Assembly: GCA_016191995.1 (NCBI GenBank)
Contig: JACPVA010000103.1
Span: forward strand, 1 to 64,000
Reading direction: 5' to 3'
DNA from: Burkholderiales bacterium
Lineage (GTDB): Bacteria; Pseudomonadota; Gammaproteobacteria; Burkholderiales; Burkholderiaceae_C
Length of the DNA stretch: 64,000 nucleotides
Shown here: positions 1-11,083 of the stretch, piece by piece
How the letters are laid out: every line of letters begins with the position of its first letter
Position numbering within the stretch: position 1 is the first letter of the stretch
Made by a program: the position numbers and the translations under genes
Notes under the pieces: generated by a model
Database searches by the model: none
What the model was told of the DNA's origin: nothing
Seen by the model: only the letters and a program-made list of their open reading frames with translations

Positions 1-225
1 TAGCGAGTTAGGCGACGGGCCAGGCGACCGAGCATCGCAGGGGAGTCGGCGTGCAGCGCCGACCGCCTCCGCCGCGCGACCCGGCCGGCCCGCTCCCGGC
101 TTCGCCGCCCTGGCCATCGCACGCCAGCACAGCATCGTGGGCCCGGAGCGGCCTACGGCCGCCATGGGCCGGAAGCAGCAGGCCTCGAGCCTGCTGGGCC
201 GCAGGCTGCCGCGTCGCGCGCAGGT

Positions 226-1026
226 CTACGCGCGCTCGATGCGCGCCCAGGCGCTGTGATTGTGGATCGACTCGAAGTTCTCGACCTCGACCGCATAACG
301 CCCCACGCGCGGCTCGCGGTTCAGGCGCAGCGCGACATCGCGCACCAGGTCCTCGACGAACTTCGGGTTCTCGTACGCGCGCTCGGTGACCCACTTCTCG
401 TCGGCGCGCTTGAGCATCGGCCAGATCTCGCTGCTCGCTTCCTCCTCGGCGAAGCGCACCAGCTCGTGCCACTCGACGGGCTGCAGCAGCTCGACCCGGA
501 TCGTCACCAGCGAGCGCTGGTTGTGCGCGCCGTAGTCCGAGATCTCCTTCGAGCAGGGGCACAGGCTCTTGACCGGCACCGCGACCTCGGCCCAGATCGT
601 GGTCGAGCAGGCGCGCGTCTCGGCGATCCAGCGCCCCTGGTAGTCGAGCAGGCTGGCCAGCCCCGACACCGGCGCGCGCTTGCGCAGGTAGAACGCGAAC
701 GCGGCCTCGACGCAGCCCTCGTCGGCGTGCAGCCGCTGCAGCATCTCGGCGTGGCGCGCGCGCAGCGTGGCCGCGTCCAGCGCCGCATCGTCGGCCGCCA
801 GCGCGTCGAGCCAGGCGACGAAGCGCGACATGTGCGTGCCCTTGCGCTCGGCGGGCAGTGCGACGTCCAGCGTCCACTCGGCGCTGGTCGGCTGCACCGC
901 GCCGGCCACGCGCAGCCGCAAAGGGTAGCGCACCCCCTTGACCCCGACGCGCTGGATCGGCAGGTGCCGCTCGTCGCGCTCGCTCTGGGTATCCGGGATG
1001 TGCAGGGCGTCGGTGAGGTTGGTCAT
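226..1026 (-). CDS. folE2: GTP cyclohydrolase I, FolE2 (type IB)
   Basis: Converts GTP to 7,8-dihydroneopterin triphosphate, the first step of folate (and queuosine precursor) synthesis, as the non-zinc-dependent FolE2 alternative to FolE. The 266-residue product has the family's KGTHMSRF segment near residue 65 and the conserved CPCSKEISDYGAHNQR block near residue 150, which contains the metal-binding cysteine. The upstream in-frame ATG at 1152 would add 42 Arg/Pro-rich residues that do not belong to the family, so I start at 1026 (MTNLTDALH). It lies downstream of dxs on the same strand after a 227-bp gap, so it may have its own promoter. Family assignment is firm; the start is likely. Confidence 0.93.
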   Translation of the reverse strand: MTNLTDALHIPDTQSERDERHLPIQRVGVKGVRYPLRLRVAGAVQPTSAEWTLDVALPAERKGTHMSRFVAWLDALAADDAALDAATLRARHAEMLQRLHADEGCVEAAFAFYLRKRAPVSGLASLLDYQGRWIAETRACSTTIWAEVAVPVKSLCPCSKEISDYGAHNQRSLVTIRVELLQPVEWHELVRFAEEEASSEIWPMLKRADEKWVTERAYENPKFVEDLVRDVALRLNREPRVGRYAVEVENFESIHNHSAWARIERA

Positions 1027-1253
1027 CGTGGTGGATGGCGCGGCCTGGCGCGGCCGGGTGCGCCGCGCCGGCTCGGCCGCGGGTCGATCAGGGCGAAGCA
1101 TGACACCGACGCGCCGACCCTGCCGTCGCGCGGGCGTCACGACGCCGTGCAACGCGCTTGCATGCCGGGGCCGGCCGCGGCCGCGCCGTGCTCACCGGGC
1201 CGCCCTGCACGCTGCGCGCTTCGAGGTGAGCGCTCGGGAGCTTGCTGTGGCGC

Positions 1254-3188
1254 TCATGCGTTCGCTGCCGGCCGCACCGCGACCGGGCGGCTGCCGAAGC
1301 GCTCGCGGATCGCACGCTCGATGCCGGCCGCGTCCAGCCCGCATTGCGCGAGCAGCAGCGCCGGGTCGCCATGCTCGACGAAGCGGTCGGGCAGGCCGAG
1401 CTGCAGCAGCGGGATCGCCACCCCGTGCGCCGCCAGGCACTCGCCGACCGCGCTGCCGGCGCCGCCCATGATGCAGCCTTCCTCGACCGTGACCAGCGCA
1501 TCGTGGCTGCGCGCCAGCTCGAGCACCAGCGCCTCGTCCAGCGGCTTGACGAAGCGCATGTTGGCGACCGTCGCGTCCAGCGCCTGCGCCGCCTCCATTG
1601 CCGCATGGAGCAGGGTGCCGAAGGCGAGGATCGCGATCCGCTGGCCGCCGCGCGCGTCGGCGCGCAGCGCACTCGTGCGGCGCAGCTCGCCCCGGCCCCA
1701 GGGCCAGGTCGAAAGCCCCGGCTCGGCCTCGACCCCGGCGCCGGCGCCGCGCGGGTAGCGCACGGTCGCCGGGTGATCCTGGCGGAACGCGGTCGTCAGC
1801 GCCTGCCGGCACTCGCGCTCGTCGGCCGGCACCAGCAGCGCCATGTTCGGGATGCAGCGCGTGAACGCGATGTCGTAGGCGCCGGCGTGCGTCGGGCCGT
1901 CGGCGCCGACGATGCCGGCGCGGTCGAGCGCGAAGACGACCGGCAGGTCCTGCAGCGCGACGTCGTGGATCATCTGGTCGTAGCCGCGCTGCAGGAAGGT
2001 CGAGTAGATCGCGACCACCGGCTTCAGGCCCTCGCAGGCCAGCCCGGCGGCGAAGGTGACCGCATGCTGCTCGGCGATGCCGACGTCGTGGTAGCGGCGC
2101 GGGAAGCGCTGCTGGAACTCGACCATGCCCGAGCCCTCGCGCATCGCCGGCGTGATGCCGACCAGCCGCGGGTCGGCCTCGGCCATGTCGCACAACCACT
2201 GGCCGAAGACCTGGGTGAAGGTCGTCTTCGGCGGGGTCGCCGGCTTGACCAGGCCCTTGGCGGGGTCGAACGGCGTCGGGCCGTGGTACTTGACCGGATC
2301 CGCCTCGGCGAGCTTGTAGCCGTAGCCCTTGCGGGTCACGACATGCAGGAACTGCGGCCCGCGCTTGGCGCGCAGGTTCTCCAGCGTCGGGATCAGCGCG
2401 TCGAGGTCGTGGCCGTCGATCGGGCCGACATAGTTGAAGCCGAACTCCTCGAAGATCGTCCCCGGCGCGACCATCCCCTTGGCGTGCTCCTCGAGCCGCC
2501 TGGCGAGCTCGAACAGCGGCGGCGCGGCGCGCAGCACGCCCTTGACGCCCTCGCGCGCGGCGGCATAGAACTGCCCGCTCATCAGCCGCGCGAGGTGGTT
2601 GTTCAGCGCCCCGACCGGCGGGCTGATCGACATGTCGTTGTCGTTCAGGATCACCAGCAGGTCGGCCTTGACCCCGGCGTGGTCGATGCCGGCGTTGTTC
2701 AGCGCCTCGAAGGCCATGCCGGCGGTCATCGCGCCGTCGCCGATCACCGCCACCGCATGCCGCTCCTCGCCCTTGAGCTTGGCCGCCAGCGCCATCCCGA
2801 GCGCGGCGGAGATGCTGGTCGAGCTGTGCGCGGTGCCGAAGGTGTCGTACTCGCTCTCGTCGCGGCGCGGGAAACCGGCCACGCCGCCGAGCTGGCGCAG
2901 CGTGGGCATGCGGTCGCGCCGGCCGGTCAGGATCTTGTGCGGGTAGGTCTGGTGGCCGACATCCCACACCAGCCGGTCGTGCGGCGTGTCGAAGACATAG
3001 TGCAGCGCGATCGTCAGCTCGACCGTGCCGAGGTTGCTCGACAGGTGGCCGCCGGTGCGGCTGACGGACTCGATCAGGAACTCGCGCAGCTGCGCCGCCA
3101 GCGCCGGCAGCTCGGTGCGCGGCAACCGGCGCAGGTCGGCGGGGCCGTCGATGCGCTCCAGGAGCGGGAAGCGGTGGGACTTGGGCAT
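1254..3188 (-). CDS. dxs: 1-deoxy-D-xylulose-5-phosphate synthase
   Basis: Thiamine-diphosphate enzyme that condenses pyruvate and glyceraldehyde-3-phosphate to DXP, the entry step of the MEP isoprenoid pathway and a thiamine/pyridoxal precursor. The 644-residue product (family about 620-640) shows the N-terminal HLSSNLG segment, the TPP motif beginning GDGAMTAG and ending NDNDMS, the [13 protein letters not shown] transketolase pyrimidine-binding segment and the C-terminal transketolase domain. The ATG at 3188 follows the ispA stop by 14 bases on the same strand, so xseB-ispA-dxs read as one operon. This is the usual Burkholderiales arrangement. Nothing looks damaged. Confidence 0.97.
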   Translation of the reverse strand: MPKSHRFPLLERIDGPADLRRLPRTELPALAAQLREFLIESVSRTGGHLSSNLGTVELTIALHYVFDTPHDRLVWDVGHQTYPHKILTGRRDRMPTLRQLGGVAGFPRRDESEYDTFGTAHSSTSISAALGMALAAKLKGEERHAVAVIGDGAMTAGMAFEALNNAGIDHAGVKADLLVILNDNDMSISPPVGALNNHLARLMSGQFYAAAREGVKGVLRAAPPLFELARRLEEHAKGMVAPGTIFEEFGFNYVGPIDGHDLDALIPTLENLRAKRGPQFLHVVTRKGYGYKLAEADPVKYHGPTPFDPAKGLVKPATPPKTTFTQVFGQWLCDMAEADPRLVGITPAMREGSGMVEFQQRFPRRYHDVGIAEQHAVTFAAGLACEGLKPVVAIYSTFLQRGYDQMIHDVALQDLPVVFALDRAGIVGADGPTHAGAYDIAFTRCIPNMALLVPADERECRQALTTAFRQDHPATVRYPRGAGAGVEAEPGLSTWPWGRGELRRTSALRADARGGQRIAILAFGTLLHAAMEAAQALDATVANMRFVKPLDEALVLELARSHDALVTVEEGCIMGGAGSAVGECLAAHGVAIPLLQLGLPDRFVEHGDPALLLAQCGLDAAGIERAIRERFGSRPVAVRPAANA

Positions 3189-3202
3189 CGTTCGGTCGGG
3201 GG

Positions 3203-4093
3203 TCAGCTCTCGCGGTCGACGATCCGGTCGGCCAGCAGCGCCAGCCGCGCCGGCTGCGCCAGCGTGCTGCGCGCCAGCGCCGCGTGCGCCTGCGCGCGCA
3301 GCGCGTGCGCGCGCCGGCGCGCGGCGTCGACACCGAGCACGGTCACGTAGGTCGGCTTGCCAGCGTCGGCATCCTTGCCCGCGGTCTTGCCCAGCGTCTC
3401 CGAGGCCTGCGTGCTGTCGAGGATATCGTCGACGACCTGGAAGGCCAGCCCGATCGCCGCACCGTAGCCGGCCAGCGCGCGCCAGTCGTGCGCCGACACG
3501 GCGCCGCAGGCCGCACCCATCAGCACGCTGGCCTGCAGCAAGGCGCCAGTCTTGCGCTGGTGCATGTCCGACAGTGTCGCCTCGTCGAGCCTCTTGCCGG
3601 TCGAGGCCAGGTCGATCGCCTGGCCGCCGGCCATGCCGGCGTGGCCGGCGGCACGCGCCAGCAGGCCGCACAGCCGCGCCTGCAGCGCCGGCGCGACGGC
3701 GTCGCCGTCGGGGGTCAGGATCTCGAACGCGAGCGCCTGCATCGCATCGCCAGCCAGCATCGCCTGCGCCTGCCCGTAGCGCACGTGCACGGTCGGCTTG
3801 CCGCGCCGCAGCACGTCGTCGTCCATGCACGGCATGTCGTCGTGCACCAGCGAGTAGGCGTGGATCAGCTCGACCGCGACCGCCGCGCGCAGCGCCGCCG
3901 CGGCGTCGCCGTCGACCGCCTCGCAGGCGGCCAGCACGAGCAGCGGGCGAACGCGCTTGCCGCCGTCGAGCACGCCGTAGCGCATCGCCTCGCCGAGCCC
4001 CGCCGGCGCGTCGGCCGGCACCCAGCGCTCCAGCGCCGACTCGACCTCGGCCAGCGCGCGCCGCGCCCAGGGATCGAAGGCGTCGTCGTTCAC
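3203..4093 (-). CDS. ispA: Polyprenyl (farnesyl) diphosphate synthase
   Basis: Head-to-tail isoprenyl diphosphate synthase that builds farnesyl diphosphate from IPP and DMAPP. The 296-residue product carries both Asp-rich motifs: the first is DDMPCMDDD (long-insert bacterial form) and the second is DDILD, followed by GKTAGKD. The start is GTG at 4093 (VNDDAF), which overlaps the xseB stop in a GTGA junction, implying translational coupling. A longer reading from an ATG at 4171 would run back through xseB in another frame and is rejected. Exact chain length (C15 versus C10 or C20) is inferred from family resemblance. Confidence 0.94.
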   Translation of the reverse strand: MNDDAFDPWARRALAEVESALERWVPADAPAGLGEAMRYGVLDGGKRVRPLLVLAACEAVDGDAAAALRAAVAVELIHAYSLVHDDMPCMDDDVLRRGKPTVHVRYGQAQAMLAGDAMQALAFEILTPDGDAVAPALQARLCGLLARAAGHAGMAGGQAIDLASTGKRLDEATLSDMHQRKTGALLQASVLMGAACGAVSAHDWRALAGYGAAIGLAFQVVDDILDSTQASETLGKTAGKDADAGKPTYVTVLGVDAARRRAHALRAQAHAALARSTLAQPARLALLADRIVDRES

Positions 4094-4329
4094 GTCGCGG
4101 TCCACGGCACGAGCTGCCCGGCCTCGAGCACCTTGACCTGCTGCTCGACCGCATCCAGCCGCGCCCGGCACAGCGCGAGCAGCTCGGCGGCGCGGCGGTA
4201 GCTCGCCAACAGCTGGTCCAGCGGCAGCTGCCCGGACTCCATCGCCTGCACCAGGCGGTCGAGCTCGGCCTGCGCCTGCTCGTAGCTGAGTTCGGGCGCC
4301 GGTTCCGGCGGGGCGGGGGACTTGGCCAT
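4090..4329 (-). CDS. xseB: Exodeoxyribonuclease VII small subunit
   Basis: Small subunit of exonuclease VII, which degrades single-stranded DNA with the large subunit XseA (not in this window). At 79 residues it has the family's helical signature [19 protein letters not shown] followed by a second amphipathic helix rich in Leu/Ala/Arg, after a Pro-rich N-terminus. Its TGA overlaps the GTG start of ispA by one codon shift, and xseB-ispA-dxs is a classic proteobacterial gene order, which supports the call. It is the first gene of the operon; the promoter should lie just above 4329. Confidence 0.93.
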   Translation of the reverse strand: MAKSPAPPEPAPELSYEQAQAELDRLVQAMESGQLPLDQLLASYRRAAELLALCRARLDAVEQQVKVLEAGQLVPWTAT

Positions 4330-4633
4330 TTCGTCAGGCGGAAGAGCGGAATTCTAGTGCTCCGACCCCGGGGGGTCCGGAACTCGATGGAAGCGAGGGC
4401 GTCGGGTCGAAGGCGGGGCGCCACGTGCAGGGATCCCTCGTGCCGTCGCGAGCATTTGCCGCGCGGCCCCCGGGCCGTGGACACGCGTTCGCATCTTCCA
4501 GGCCGTCGACGCCGCCCCGGCCAGCGCCGGCGGTCCGCCTCGCGCAGGGTGGCGACCCTCAGCGCATCGTCGAATCGACGCTTCCGCACCAGCGGGTGGT
4601 CTGCAAGGCGCCATCGTCCCGGGAAGGACTGGG
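4330..4633. other. Gene-free intergenic segment
   Basis: This stretch between xseB and the dispersed repeat shows open frames only in Arg/Pro-rich shadow reading. It should hold the promoter of the xseB-ispA-dxs operon. A short GC palindrome (GACCCCGGGGGGTC near 4362) is visible. I see no recognisable RNA or protein gene. Confidence 0.5.
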
Positions 4634-4772
4634 ATCAAACCCCCACGCTCACTGCGTTCGCTGCCCCCCGGGGGGGCGCTTGCTGCGGACCGGCAGAGTC
4701 GGATCCGCGCAAGGGCTTGGCTGAGCCCGCTTCATGCGTCGCGGGTGGCGTGGTCGCGCCATGGATAACTGA
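4634..4772 (+). repeat. 139-bp dispersed repeat, copy A
   Basis: This 139-bp segment is about 90 percent identical to 11084-11222 in the same orientation, by eye. Both begin with AAACCCCCACGCTCACTGCG, contain a C-run/G-run hairpin (CCCCCC followed by GGGGG), a CGGATCCGCGCAAGGGCTTGG core, and end with CGCGCCATGGA then AACTGA. Similar C-tract/G-tract hairpin sequences occur between genes in many Burkholderiales (recollection). It carries no convincing ORF. Together the two copies bracket the chromate, Rieske and EamA genes. Confidence 0.9.
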
Positions 4773-4827
4773 AGGAAACGGGCCTGGCCGGTCAGTTGGG
4801 CGTTCCAGCGTGCGATCGCCGTGAGCC

Positions 4828-4855
4828 TTGAAACGATTGTCACTATAGGTAATAA
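4828..4855 (+). promoter_or_regulatory. Candidate chrB promoter (near-leaderless)
   Basis: A conspicuously AT-rich patch in a GC-rich background. A -35-like TTGAAA at 4828-4833 is followed after 16 bases by a -10-like TAATAA at 4850-4855. The chrB ATG lies only 7 bases beyond, so a transcript from this promoter would have almost no leader. ChrB proteins are described as regulators of chr operons, so an operator may overlap. Assignment is by inspection only. Confidence 0.35.
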
Positions 4856-4862
4856 TCATCAC

Positions 4863-5805
4863 ATGAGAACGAACTGGCTCGTGCTGACGGCGACGCTGCC
4901 GGCGCGCCCGAGCGGGCTGCGCGTGCGGGTCTGGCGCGCCCTGAAGGCCACCGGCGCCGGCACGCTGCGCGAGGGCGTGTACATCCTGCCGGGGCACGCC
5001 GCCAGCGCGCACAAGCTGTGGGAGCTCGAGCGCGCCATTGCCGCGGCCGGCGCGCAGGCGTACATGCTGGTGGTCCAGGCCCGGGATGCGGCACAGGAGG
5101 AGTCGTTCCGGGCGCTCTTCGACCGCACCGGGCTGCATGCCGACTTCCTGCAATCCGTCAGGGACTCGCGCACGGGCATCGACAAGACGTCGCAGCCCGA
5201 ACTGCGCAAGCGCCTGCGGGCCCTGGAAAAGCAGCTGCTGGCCCTGCAGGCGATCGATTTTTTCCCCGGCAGGCACGGCCGCAAGGCGGCCGATGCGCTG
5301 GCCGCGCTGCGCCGTGAGGTCGAGCTTCGCCTCGCGCCGGACGAGCCGGCGTCCACCGAGGCCGCGATCCCGCCGCGTGCGGTCGCCGACTACCAGGGGC
5401 GCACCTGGGCGACGCGCAAGCGTCCGTGGGTCGACCGTCTCGCGACGGCGTGGCTGGTCCAGCGCTTCGTCGACAAGAAGCCGGCCTTCGCCTGGCTGAG
5501 CGATCCGACGAAGTGTCCGACGTCGGCGCTCGGCTACGACTTCGACGGCGCCACGTTCACGCATGTCGGCGACAAGGTGACCTTCGAGGTCGTGGCGGAG
5601 AGCTTCGGGCTGCGCGACGACCCGGCCCTCGGGCGTCTCGCCGAGCTCGTTCACTGCATCGACGTCGGCGGCATCGTGGTCGACGAGGCGGCCGGCTTCG
5701 AGATGCTCGTGCGCGGCCTGCACGCGCGGCATGCGGACGACGACGAGCTCCTCGCCGCGGCGGTTGCGGTGTTCGACGCGGCCTACACAGCCTTGCAGGT
5801 GTCCG

Positions 5806-5816
<11 letters not shown>
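4863..5816 (+). CDS. chrB: Chromate resistance protein ChrB
   Basis: ChrB is associated with chromate sensing or regulation of the chr operon. The 317-residue product has the typical opening TNWLVLTATLPARPSGLRVR, an N-terminal regulatory region with ALKATGAGTLREGVYILP, then a C-terminal ChrB domain from about residue 180 (RPWVDRLATAWLVQRFVD). I choose ATG at 4863; an in-frame GTG at 4821 would add 14 residues not seen in the family and would overlap the candidate promoter. Its last 11 bases overlap chrA, so the two are coupled. The C-terminal half is paralogous to the small gene at 7192-7644. Confidence 0.9.
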
Positions 5817-7179
<1,363 letters not shown>

Positions 7180-7191
7180 AGGACGTCGACG

Positions 7192-7644
7192 ATGAAATGG
7201 ATAACCCGCGAGCGGCCGAAGATCGACCGCATCGCCTGTCCCTGGCTGATCGCGCGCTTCATCGACCCGGCCCCCGAGTTTCTCTACGTGCCGGCCGACC
7301 GCGTGCTGGACGAAGCCCGGCGCACGAGTGCCACGCCCTACGACCTGCCCGGGGTCGAACTGGGTCACCACGGCGAGCAATGCAGCTTCGACGCCTTCGT
7401 CGCCCGCTACGGCCTGCGCGACGCGGCGCTGGACAGGCTCGCCGCGATCGTGCGCGCCGCCGATTGCGGACGGCCGCAGGACGCGCCGGAGGCGGCCGGC
7501 CTGCTGGCGATCTCGCGCGGCCTGTCGCTGAACTTCGCCGACGACCACGAGATGCTCGCGCATGGCATGGTGCTGTACGACGCGCTGTACGCGCATTGTG
7601 CCGGCGCACCGGTGACGAAGGTCCTTCGCCCGCCCAGGGCGTGA
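7192..7644 (+). CDS. Stand-alone ChrB C-terminal-domain protein
   Basis: A 150-residue protein made only of the domain found at the C-terminus of ChrB: its KIDRIACPWLIARFIDPAP block aligns by eye with RPWVDRLATAWLVQRFVDKK of the chrB product, and both share the later FGLRD/YGLRD and DDHEMLAHG-type segments. It starts 12 bases after the chrA stop and ends 6 bases before the MFS gene, so it belongs to the chr operon. Biochemical function is unknown. The conserved Cys, His and Asp residues hint at a small enzymatic or metal-binding module, which is inference. Confidence 0.85.
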   Translation: MKWITRERPKIDRIACPWLIARFIDPAPEFLYVPADRVLDEARRTSATPYDLPGVELGHHGEQCSFDAFVARYGLRDAALDRLAAIVRAADCGRPQDAPEAAGLLAISRGLSLNFADDHEMLAHGMVLYDALYAHCAGAPVTKVLRPPRA

Positions 7645-7650
7645 GCAGCC

Positions 7651-8856
7651 GTGGACCCGGCGCGGCGCGGGTTGCGCAGGCTGCTCGCGGCGCGCGGCCT
7701 GCGGGCGGTGGCCGACGGTGGCGTCGCCGTGCTGCTGCCGAGCTACCTGCTGGCGCTCGGCCACGGGGCCTGGGCGGTCGGCGTCATCAGCAGCGCGACG
7801 CTGCTGGGCTCGGCACTGGCCACGCTCGCGCTCGGTGCCTGGGGCCACCGCTGGCCGCAGGCGCGCCTGCTGGCGGCCGCCGCGATGCTGATGACCGCCA
7901 CCGGGCTGGCCTTCGGCACGACGAGCGGGTTCTGGCCGCTGCTGCTGATCGCGTTCGTCGGCACGCTCAACCCCAGCGCCGGGGACGTGAGCGTGTTTCT
8001 TCCGCTCGAACATGCGCGGATCGCCGCGCTGTTCGACGGCGATGAACGCACCGAGGCGTTTGCGCGCTACACCATCGTCGGCTCGCTGGCAGCGGCCTTC
8101 GGCGCCCTGCTGGCGGGCGTGCCGGCATGGCTCTCGGCGCGCCTGGGCGTCGAGCCGGGCACGGCGATGCGCGCGATGTTCGTGGCCTACGGGTTCGTGG
8201 GGTTGGCCGTGTGGGGGCTTTACGCGCCGCGGCACGAGCAACCCGAGATCAGTGACTCGCGGCAGGCCGCCAGCGCACCGCTCGGTCCGTCGCGGCGCAC
8301 CGTCGTTCGGCTCGCGCTGCTGTTCGGCGTCGACGCCTTCGCCGGCGGGCTGGTGGTGAATGCGCTGCTGGCGCTGTGGTTGGGTACGCGTTTCGGCCTG
8401 TCGGCCGGCGAGGCGGGGGCCTTCTTCTTCTGGGCCGGACTGCTGACCACCGCGTCGCAGTGGCTCGCGCCGAGGCTGGCCGCGCGCATCGGGCTGCTCG
8501 ACACCATGGTCTTCACGCACATTCCGGCCAATCTGTGCCTGATCGCGGCGGCCTTCGCGCCCACGCTGCCGATCGCCCTCGGCCTGCTCTTCGTGCGCAG
8601 CGCGCTGTCGCAGATGGATGTGCCGACGCGCTCCGCCTTCGTGATGGCGGTGGTGACGCCGGCCGAGCGGCCCGCGGCAGCCAGCTTCACCGCCGCGCCG
8701 CGCAGCCTGGCCGCCGCGCTGAGCCCGGCCCTCGGCGGCGCGCTGTTCATGTCCGGCTGGCTGGCCATGCCGCTGGCGCTGAGCGGCGTCCTCAAGATCG
8801 GTTACGACCTGGCCCTGTGGCGGGCATTTCGCGCCCACTCGATGCGCGCGCGGTGA
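7651..8856 (+). CDS. Major facilitator superfamily transporter of the chr operon
   Basis: A 401-residue polytopic membrane protein with about 12 hydrophobic segments and a central loop around residues 195-220 (PRHEQPEISDSRQ), typical of MFS permeases. It starts with GTG at 7651, six bases after the preceding stop. MFS genes of this kind are often found beside chrA/chrB, so a role in chromate or related oxyanion tolerance is plausible. The substrate cannot be read from the sequence. Apart from the unusual start codon nothing is odd. Confidence 0.85.
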   Translation: MDPARRGLRRLLAARGLRAVADGGVAVLLPSYLLALGHGAWAVGVISSATLLGSALATLALGAWGHRWPQARLLAAAAMLMTATGLAFGTTSGFWPLLLIAFVGTLNPSAGDVSVFLPLEHARIAALFDGDERTEAFARYTIVGSLAAAFGALLAGVPAWLSARLGVEPGTAMRAMFVAYGFVGLAVWGLYAPRHEQPEISDSRQAASAPLGPSRRTVVRLALLFGVDAFAGGLVVNALLALWLGTRFGLSAGEAGAFFFWAGLLTTASQWLAPRLAARIGLLDTMVFTHIPANLCLIAAAFAPTLPIALGLLFVRSALSQMDVPTRSAFVMAVVTPAERPAAASFTAAPRSLAAALSPALGGALFMSGWLAMPLALSGVLKIGYDLALWRAFRAHSMRAR

Positions 8857-8922
8857 CCCGCGTGCCTCCTGGCGAGCACGCTCCCCGCGCGCCGCGGCGG
8901 GCGCGCCGCGGCCGCGCGCAGC

Positions 8923-8987
8923 TAGAATCCTCGGCCCCGCGCCATGCCGCCAGCGGCAGCGCGGGTCTGATGCCTTCCCGCGGGGCC
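8923..8987 (+). promoter_or_regulatory. Candidate -10 element and leader hairpin before the Rieske gene
   Basis: TAGAAT at 8923-8928 resembles a -10 hexamer. The transcript it would start runs about 100 bases to the ATG at 9038 and contains a 9-bp GC stem (8933-8941 paired with 8979-8987) around a 37-base loop. A second small hairpin (CGGGG...CCCCG) lies just before the start codon at about 9017-9031. Whether this leader is regulatory is unknown. Confidence 0.3.
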
Positions 8988-9037
8988 ACCGGGGGGGCGG
9001 GTTGACATCCTGAATGCGGGGCGCATCCCCGAGGATC

Positions 9038-10168
9038 ATGTCCGACCTGAGCATCCGTCTCGAAGCTCTGGGCCGCAGCGCCACGCAGCTGCCGGTCTGC
9101 TCCTACTTCGACGAGGCGCTGTTCCGCGACGAACAGCGGCTGATCTTCGACGCCTGCCCGCGCTACGTCGGGCACGAGCTCGCGGTGCCCGTTCCCGGCG
9201 ACTACCATGGGCTCGCGCACGAGGACGACGGCCGCATGCTGCTGCGCGGCGACGGAGGCGTCGAGCTGGTCTCCAACGTCTGCCGCCACCGCCAGGCGCT
9301 GATGCTGCGCGGCCGCGGCACGACCGGCGGCCAGGTCGTCTGCCCGATCCACCGCTGGACCTACGGGCTGGACGGCCGCCTGGCCGGCGCGCCGCATTTC
9401 GACGCCGACCCCTGCCTGGACCTGAAGCGCTGGCCGCTGCAGCGCTGGAACGGGCTGCTGTTCGAGGCCGGGCGGCGCGACGTCGCGGCCGACCTGGCCG
9501 GGCTCGGCCCGGCGGCCGCGCTGAGCTTCGACGGCTACGTATTCGACCGCGCGATCGTCCACGCCTGCGACTACAACTGGAAGACCTTCATCGAGGTCTA
9601 CCTGGAGGACTACCACGTCGCGCCCTTCCACCCGGGGCTGGGCCATTTCGTGACCTGCGACGACCTGCGCTGGGAGTTCGGCGCGATGCACTCGGTGCAG
9701 ACGGTGGGCCTCCACCGCGGCCTGGCGCAACCCGGCTCGCCGGTCTACCGCCGCTTCCACGAGGCGCTCGGCGCCTACCGCGGCGACGCCGCGCCGGCGC
9801 AGGGCGCGGTCTGGCTGACCTACTTCCCGACCGTGATGGTCGAGTGGTACCCCGAGGTGCTGACCGTCTCGACGCTGCACCCGGTGGCGCCGCAGAAGAC
9901 GATCAACGTCGTCGAGTTCTTCTACCCGGAGGAGGTGGCGCTGTTCGAACGCGAGCTCGTCGAGGCGCAGCAGGCCGCGTACATGGAGACCTGCGACGAG
10001 GACGACGAGATCGCGCTGCGCATGGACGCCGGCCGGCGCGCGCTTCATGCGCGCGGCGACGACGAGGCCGGTCCCTACCAGAGCCCGATGGAAGACGGCA
10101 TGCAGCATTTCCACGCCTGGTATCGGCGCGTCATGGGCGAGGCCGTCGGCGCTGCGCCCGCGCCTTGA
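9038..10168 (+). CDS. Rieske non-heme iron oxygenase, alpha subunit
   Basis: Aromatic-ring-hydroxylating-type oxygenase of 376 residues. The Rieske [2Fe-2S] motif is CRH near residue 84 followed by CPIHRW about 18 residues later. The catalytic domain has the mononuclear iron motif NWKTFIEVYLEDYH with a second His at PFH near residue 205. No reductase or ferredoxin gene is adjacent, so electron donors must be encoded elsewhere. The start at 9038 (MSDLSIRLE) is preferred to an ATG at 9014 that sits in a hairpin. The stop overlaps the TTG start of an EamA transporter, suggesting the pair handles the same metabolite. Substrate unknown. Confidence 0.88.
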   Translation: MSDLSIRLEALGRSATQLPVCSYFDEALFRDEQRLIFDACPRYVGHELAVPVPGDYHGLAHEDDGRMLLRGDGGVELVSNVCRHRQALMLRGRGTTGGQVVCPIHRWTYGLDGRLAGAPHFDADPCLDLKRWPLQRWNGLLFEAGRRDVAADLAGLGPAAALSFDGYVFDRAIVHACDYNWKTFIEVYLEDYHVAPFHPGLGHFVTCDDLRWEFGAMHSVQTVGLHRGLAQPGSPVYRRFHEALGAYRGDAAPAQGAVWLTYFPTVMVEWYPEVLTVSTLHPVAPQKTINVVEFFYPEEVALFERELVEAQQAAYMETCDEDDEIALRMDAGRRALHARGDDEAGPYQSPMEDGMQHFHAWYRRVMGEAVGAAPAP

Positions 10169-11082
10169 GCGCACGCGATCCGCCGGCACCGCCGGCCGGC
10201 GCGGCGCGCGCCGCGCCGTGGCTGATGCTCGGCGCGTCCTTTCTCTTCGCCAGCATGGCGGCCGGCATCAAGCTCGCCAGCACCCGCTACGGCAGCGGCG
10301 AGCTCGTGATGTACCGCAGCCTGATCGGCGTCGTCTCGATCGCGATCCTGGTGCGCTGGCGCGGCGGCAGCCTGCGCACCGCGCTGCCCTGGGCGCATCT
10401 GGGTCGGTCGGCCAGTGGCGTCGCGGCGCTGGCACTGTGGTTCCACGCCATCGGCGGGCTGCCGCTGGCCACCGCGATGACGCTGAACTACATGTCCTCG
10501 GTCTGGATGGCGCTGTTCATGATCGGCGGCAGCGTGCTGGCCGGCGGCGCGCGCGTCGACGGCCGGCTGGTGGCGGCGGTGCTGGTCGGATTTGCCGGCG
10601 TCGCGCTGGTGCTGCGGCCGACGATCGACACGCAGCAGCTCTGGCACGGCCTGAGCGGCCTGGCGTCGGGCGTGCTCGCGGCGCTGGCCTACCTGCAGGT
10701 CACCGCGCTCGGGCGCGCCGGCGAGCCCGACACCCGCATCGTGTTCTACTTCTCGCTGGCCGGCGTCGTCGTCGGCGCGCTGCTGGCGCTGCCCGCCGGG
10801 CTGCACGCGCACGATGCCACCGGTGTGGCGCTGCTGCTGGCCATCGGCCTGCTCGCGACGGCAGCGCAGCTGATGCTGACGCGGGCGTATGCGGTCGGGC
10901 GCACGCTCGTCAACGCGGCGCTCAACTACAGCGGGATCGCGTTCGGCCTGGGCTGGGGCGTGCTCGTCTTCGGCGACCCGGTGTCGCTGCTCGCGCTGGC
11001 CGGCGTGGCGCTGATCGTCGCCGCCGGCATCGCCGCCAAGGCGCTGCGCACGGCCCTGCCGCTGCCGCGCACCGCGCGCTGA
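10165..11082 (+). CDS. EamA/DMT-family transporter
   Basis: Ten-helix drug/metabolite transporter of 305 residues made of two EamA repeats: the first starts at WLMLGASFLFASMAAGIK, the second at GLSGLASGVLAALAYLQV. The proposed start is TTG at 10165, which overlaps the preceding TGA in a TTGA junction. The alternative ATG at 10225 would begin right at the first membrane helix. The overlap implies translational coupling to the Rieske oxygenase. Substrate unknown. The repeat copy B begins one base after the stop codon. Confidence 0.82.
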   Translation: MSARDPPAPPAGAARAAPWLMLGASFLFASMAAGIKLASTRYGSGELVMYRSLIGVVSIAILVRWRGGSLRTALPWAHLGRSASGVAALALWFHAIGGLPLATAMTLNYMSSVWMALFMIGGSVLAGGARVDGRLVAAVLVGFAGVALVLRPTIDTQQLWHGLSGLASGVLAALAYLQVTALGRAGEPDTRIVFYFSLAGVVVGALLALPAGLHAHDATGVALLLAIGLLATAAQLMLTRAYAVGRTLVNAALNYSGIAFGLGWGVLVFGDPVSLLALAGVALIVAAGIAAKALRTALPLPRTAR

Positions 11083-11083
11083 G

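Noticed and set aside
9002-9007. TTGACA in front of the Rieske gene considered as a -35 box
   Set aside because: No acceptable -10 lies 16-18 bases downstream; the spot is occupied by a GC hairpin.
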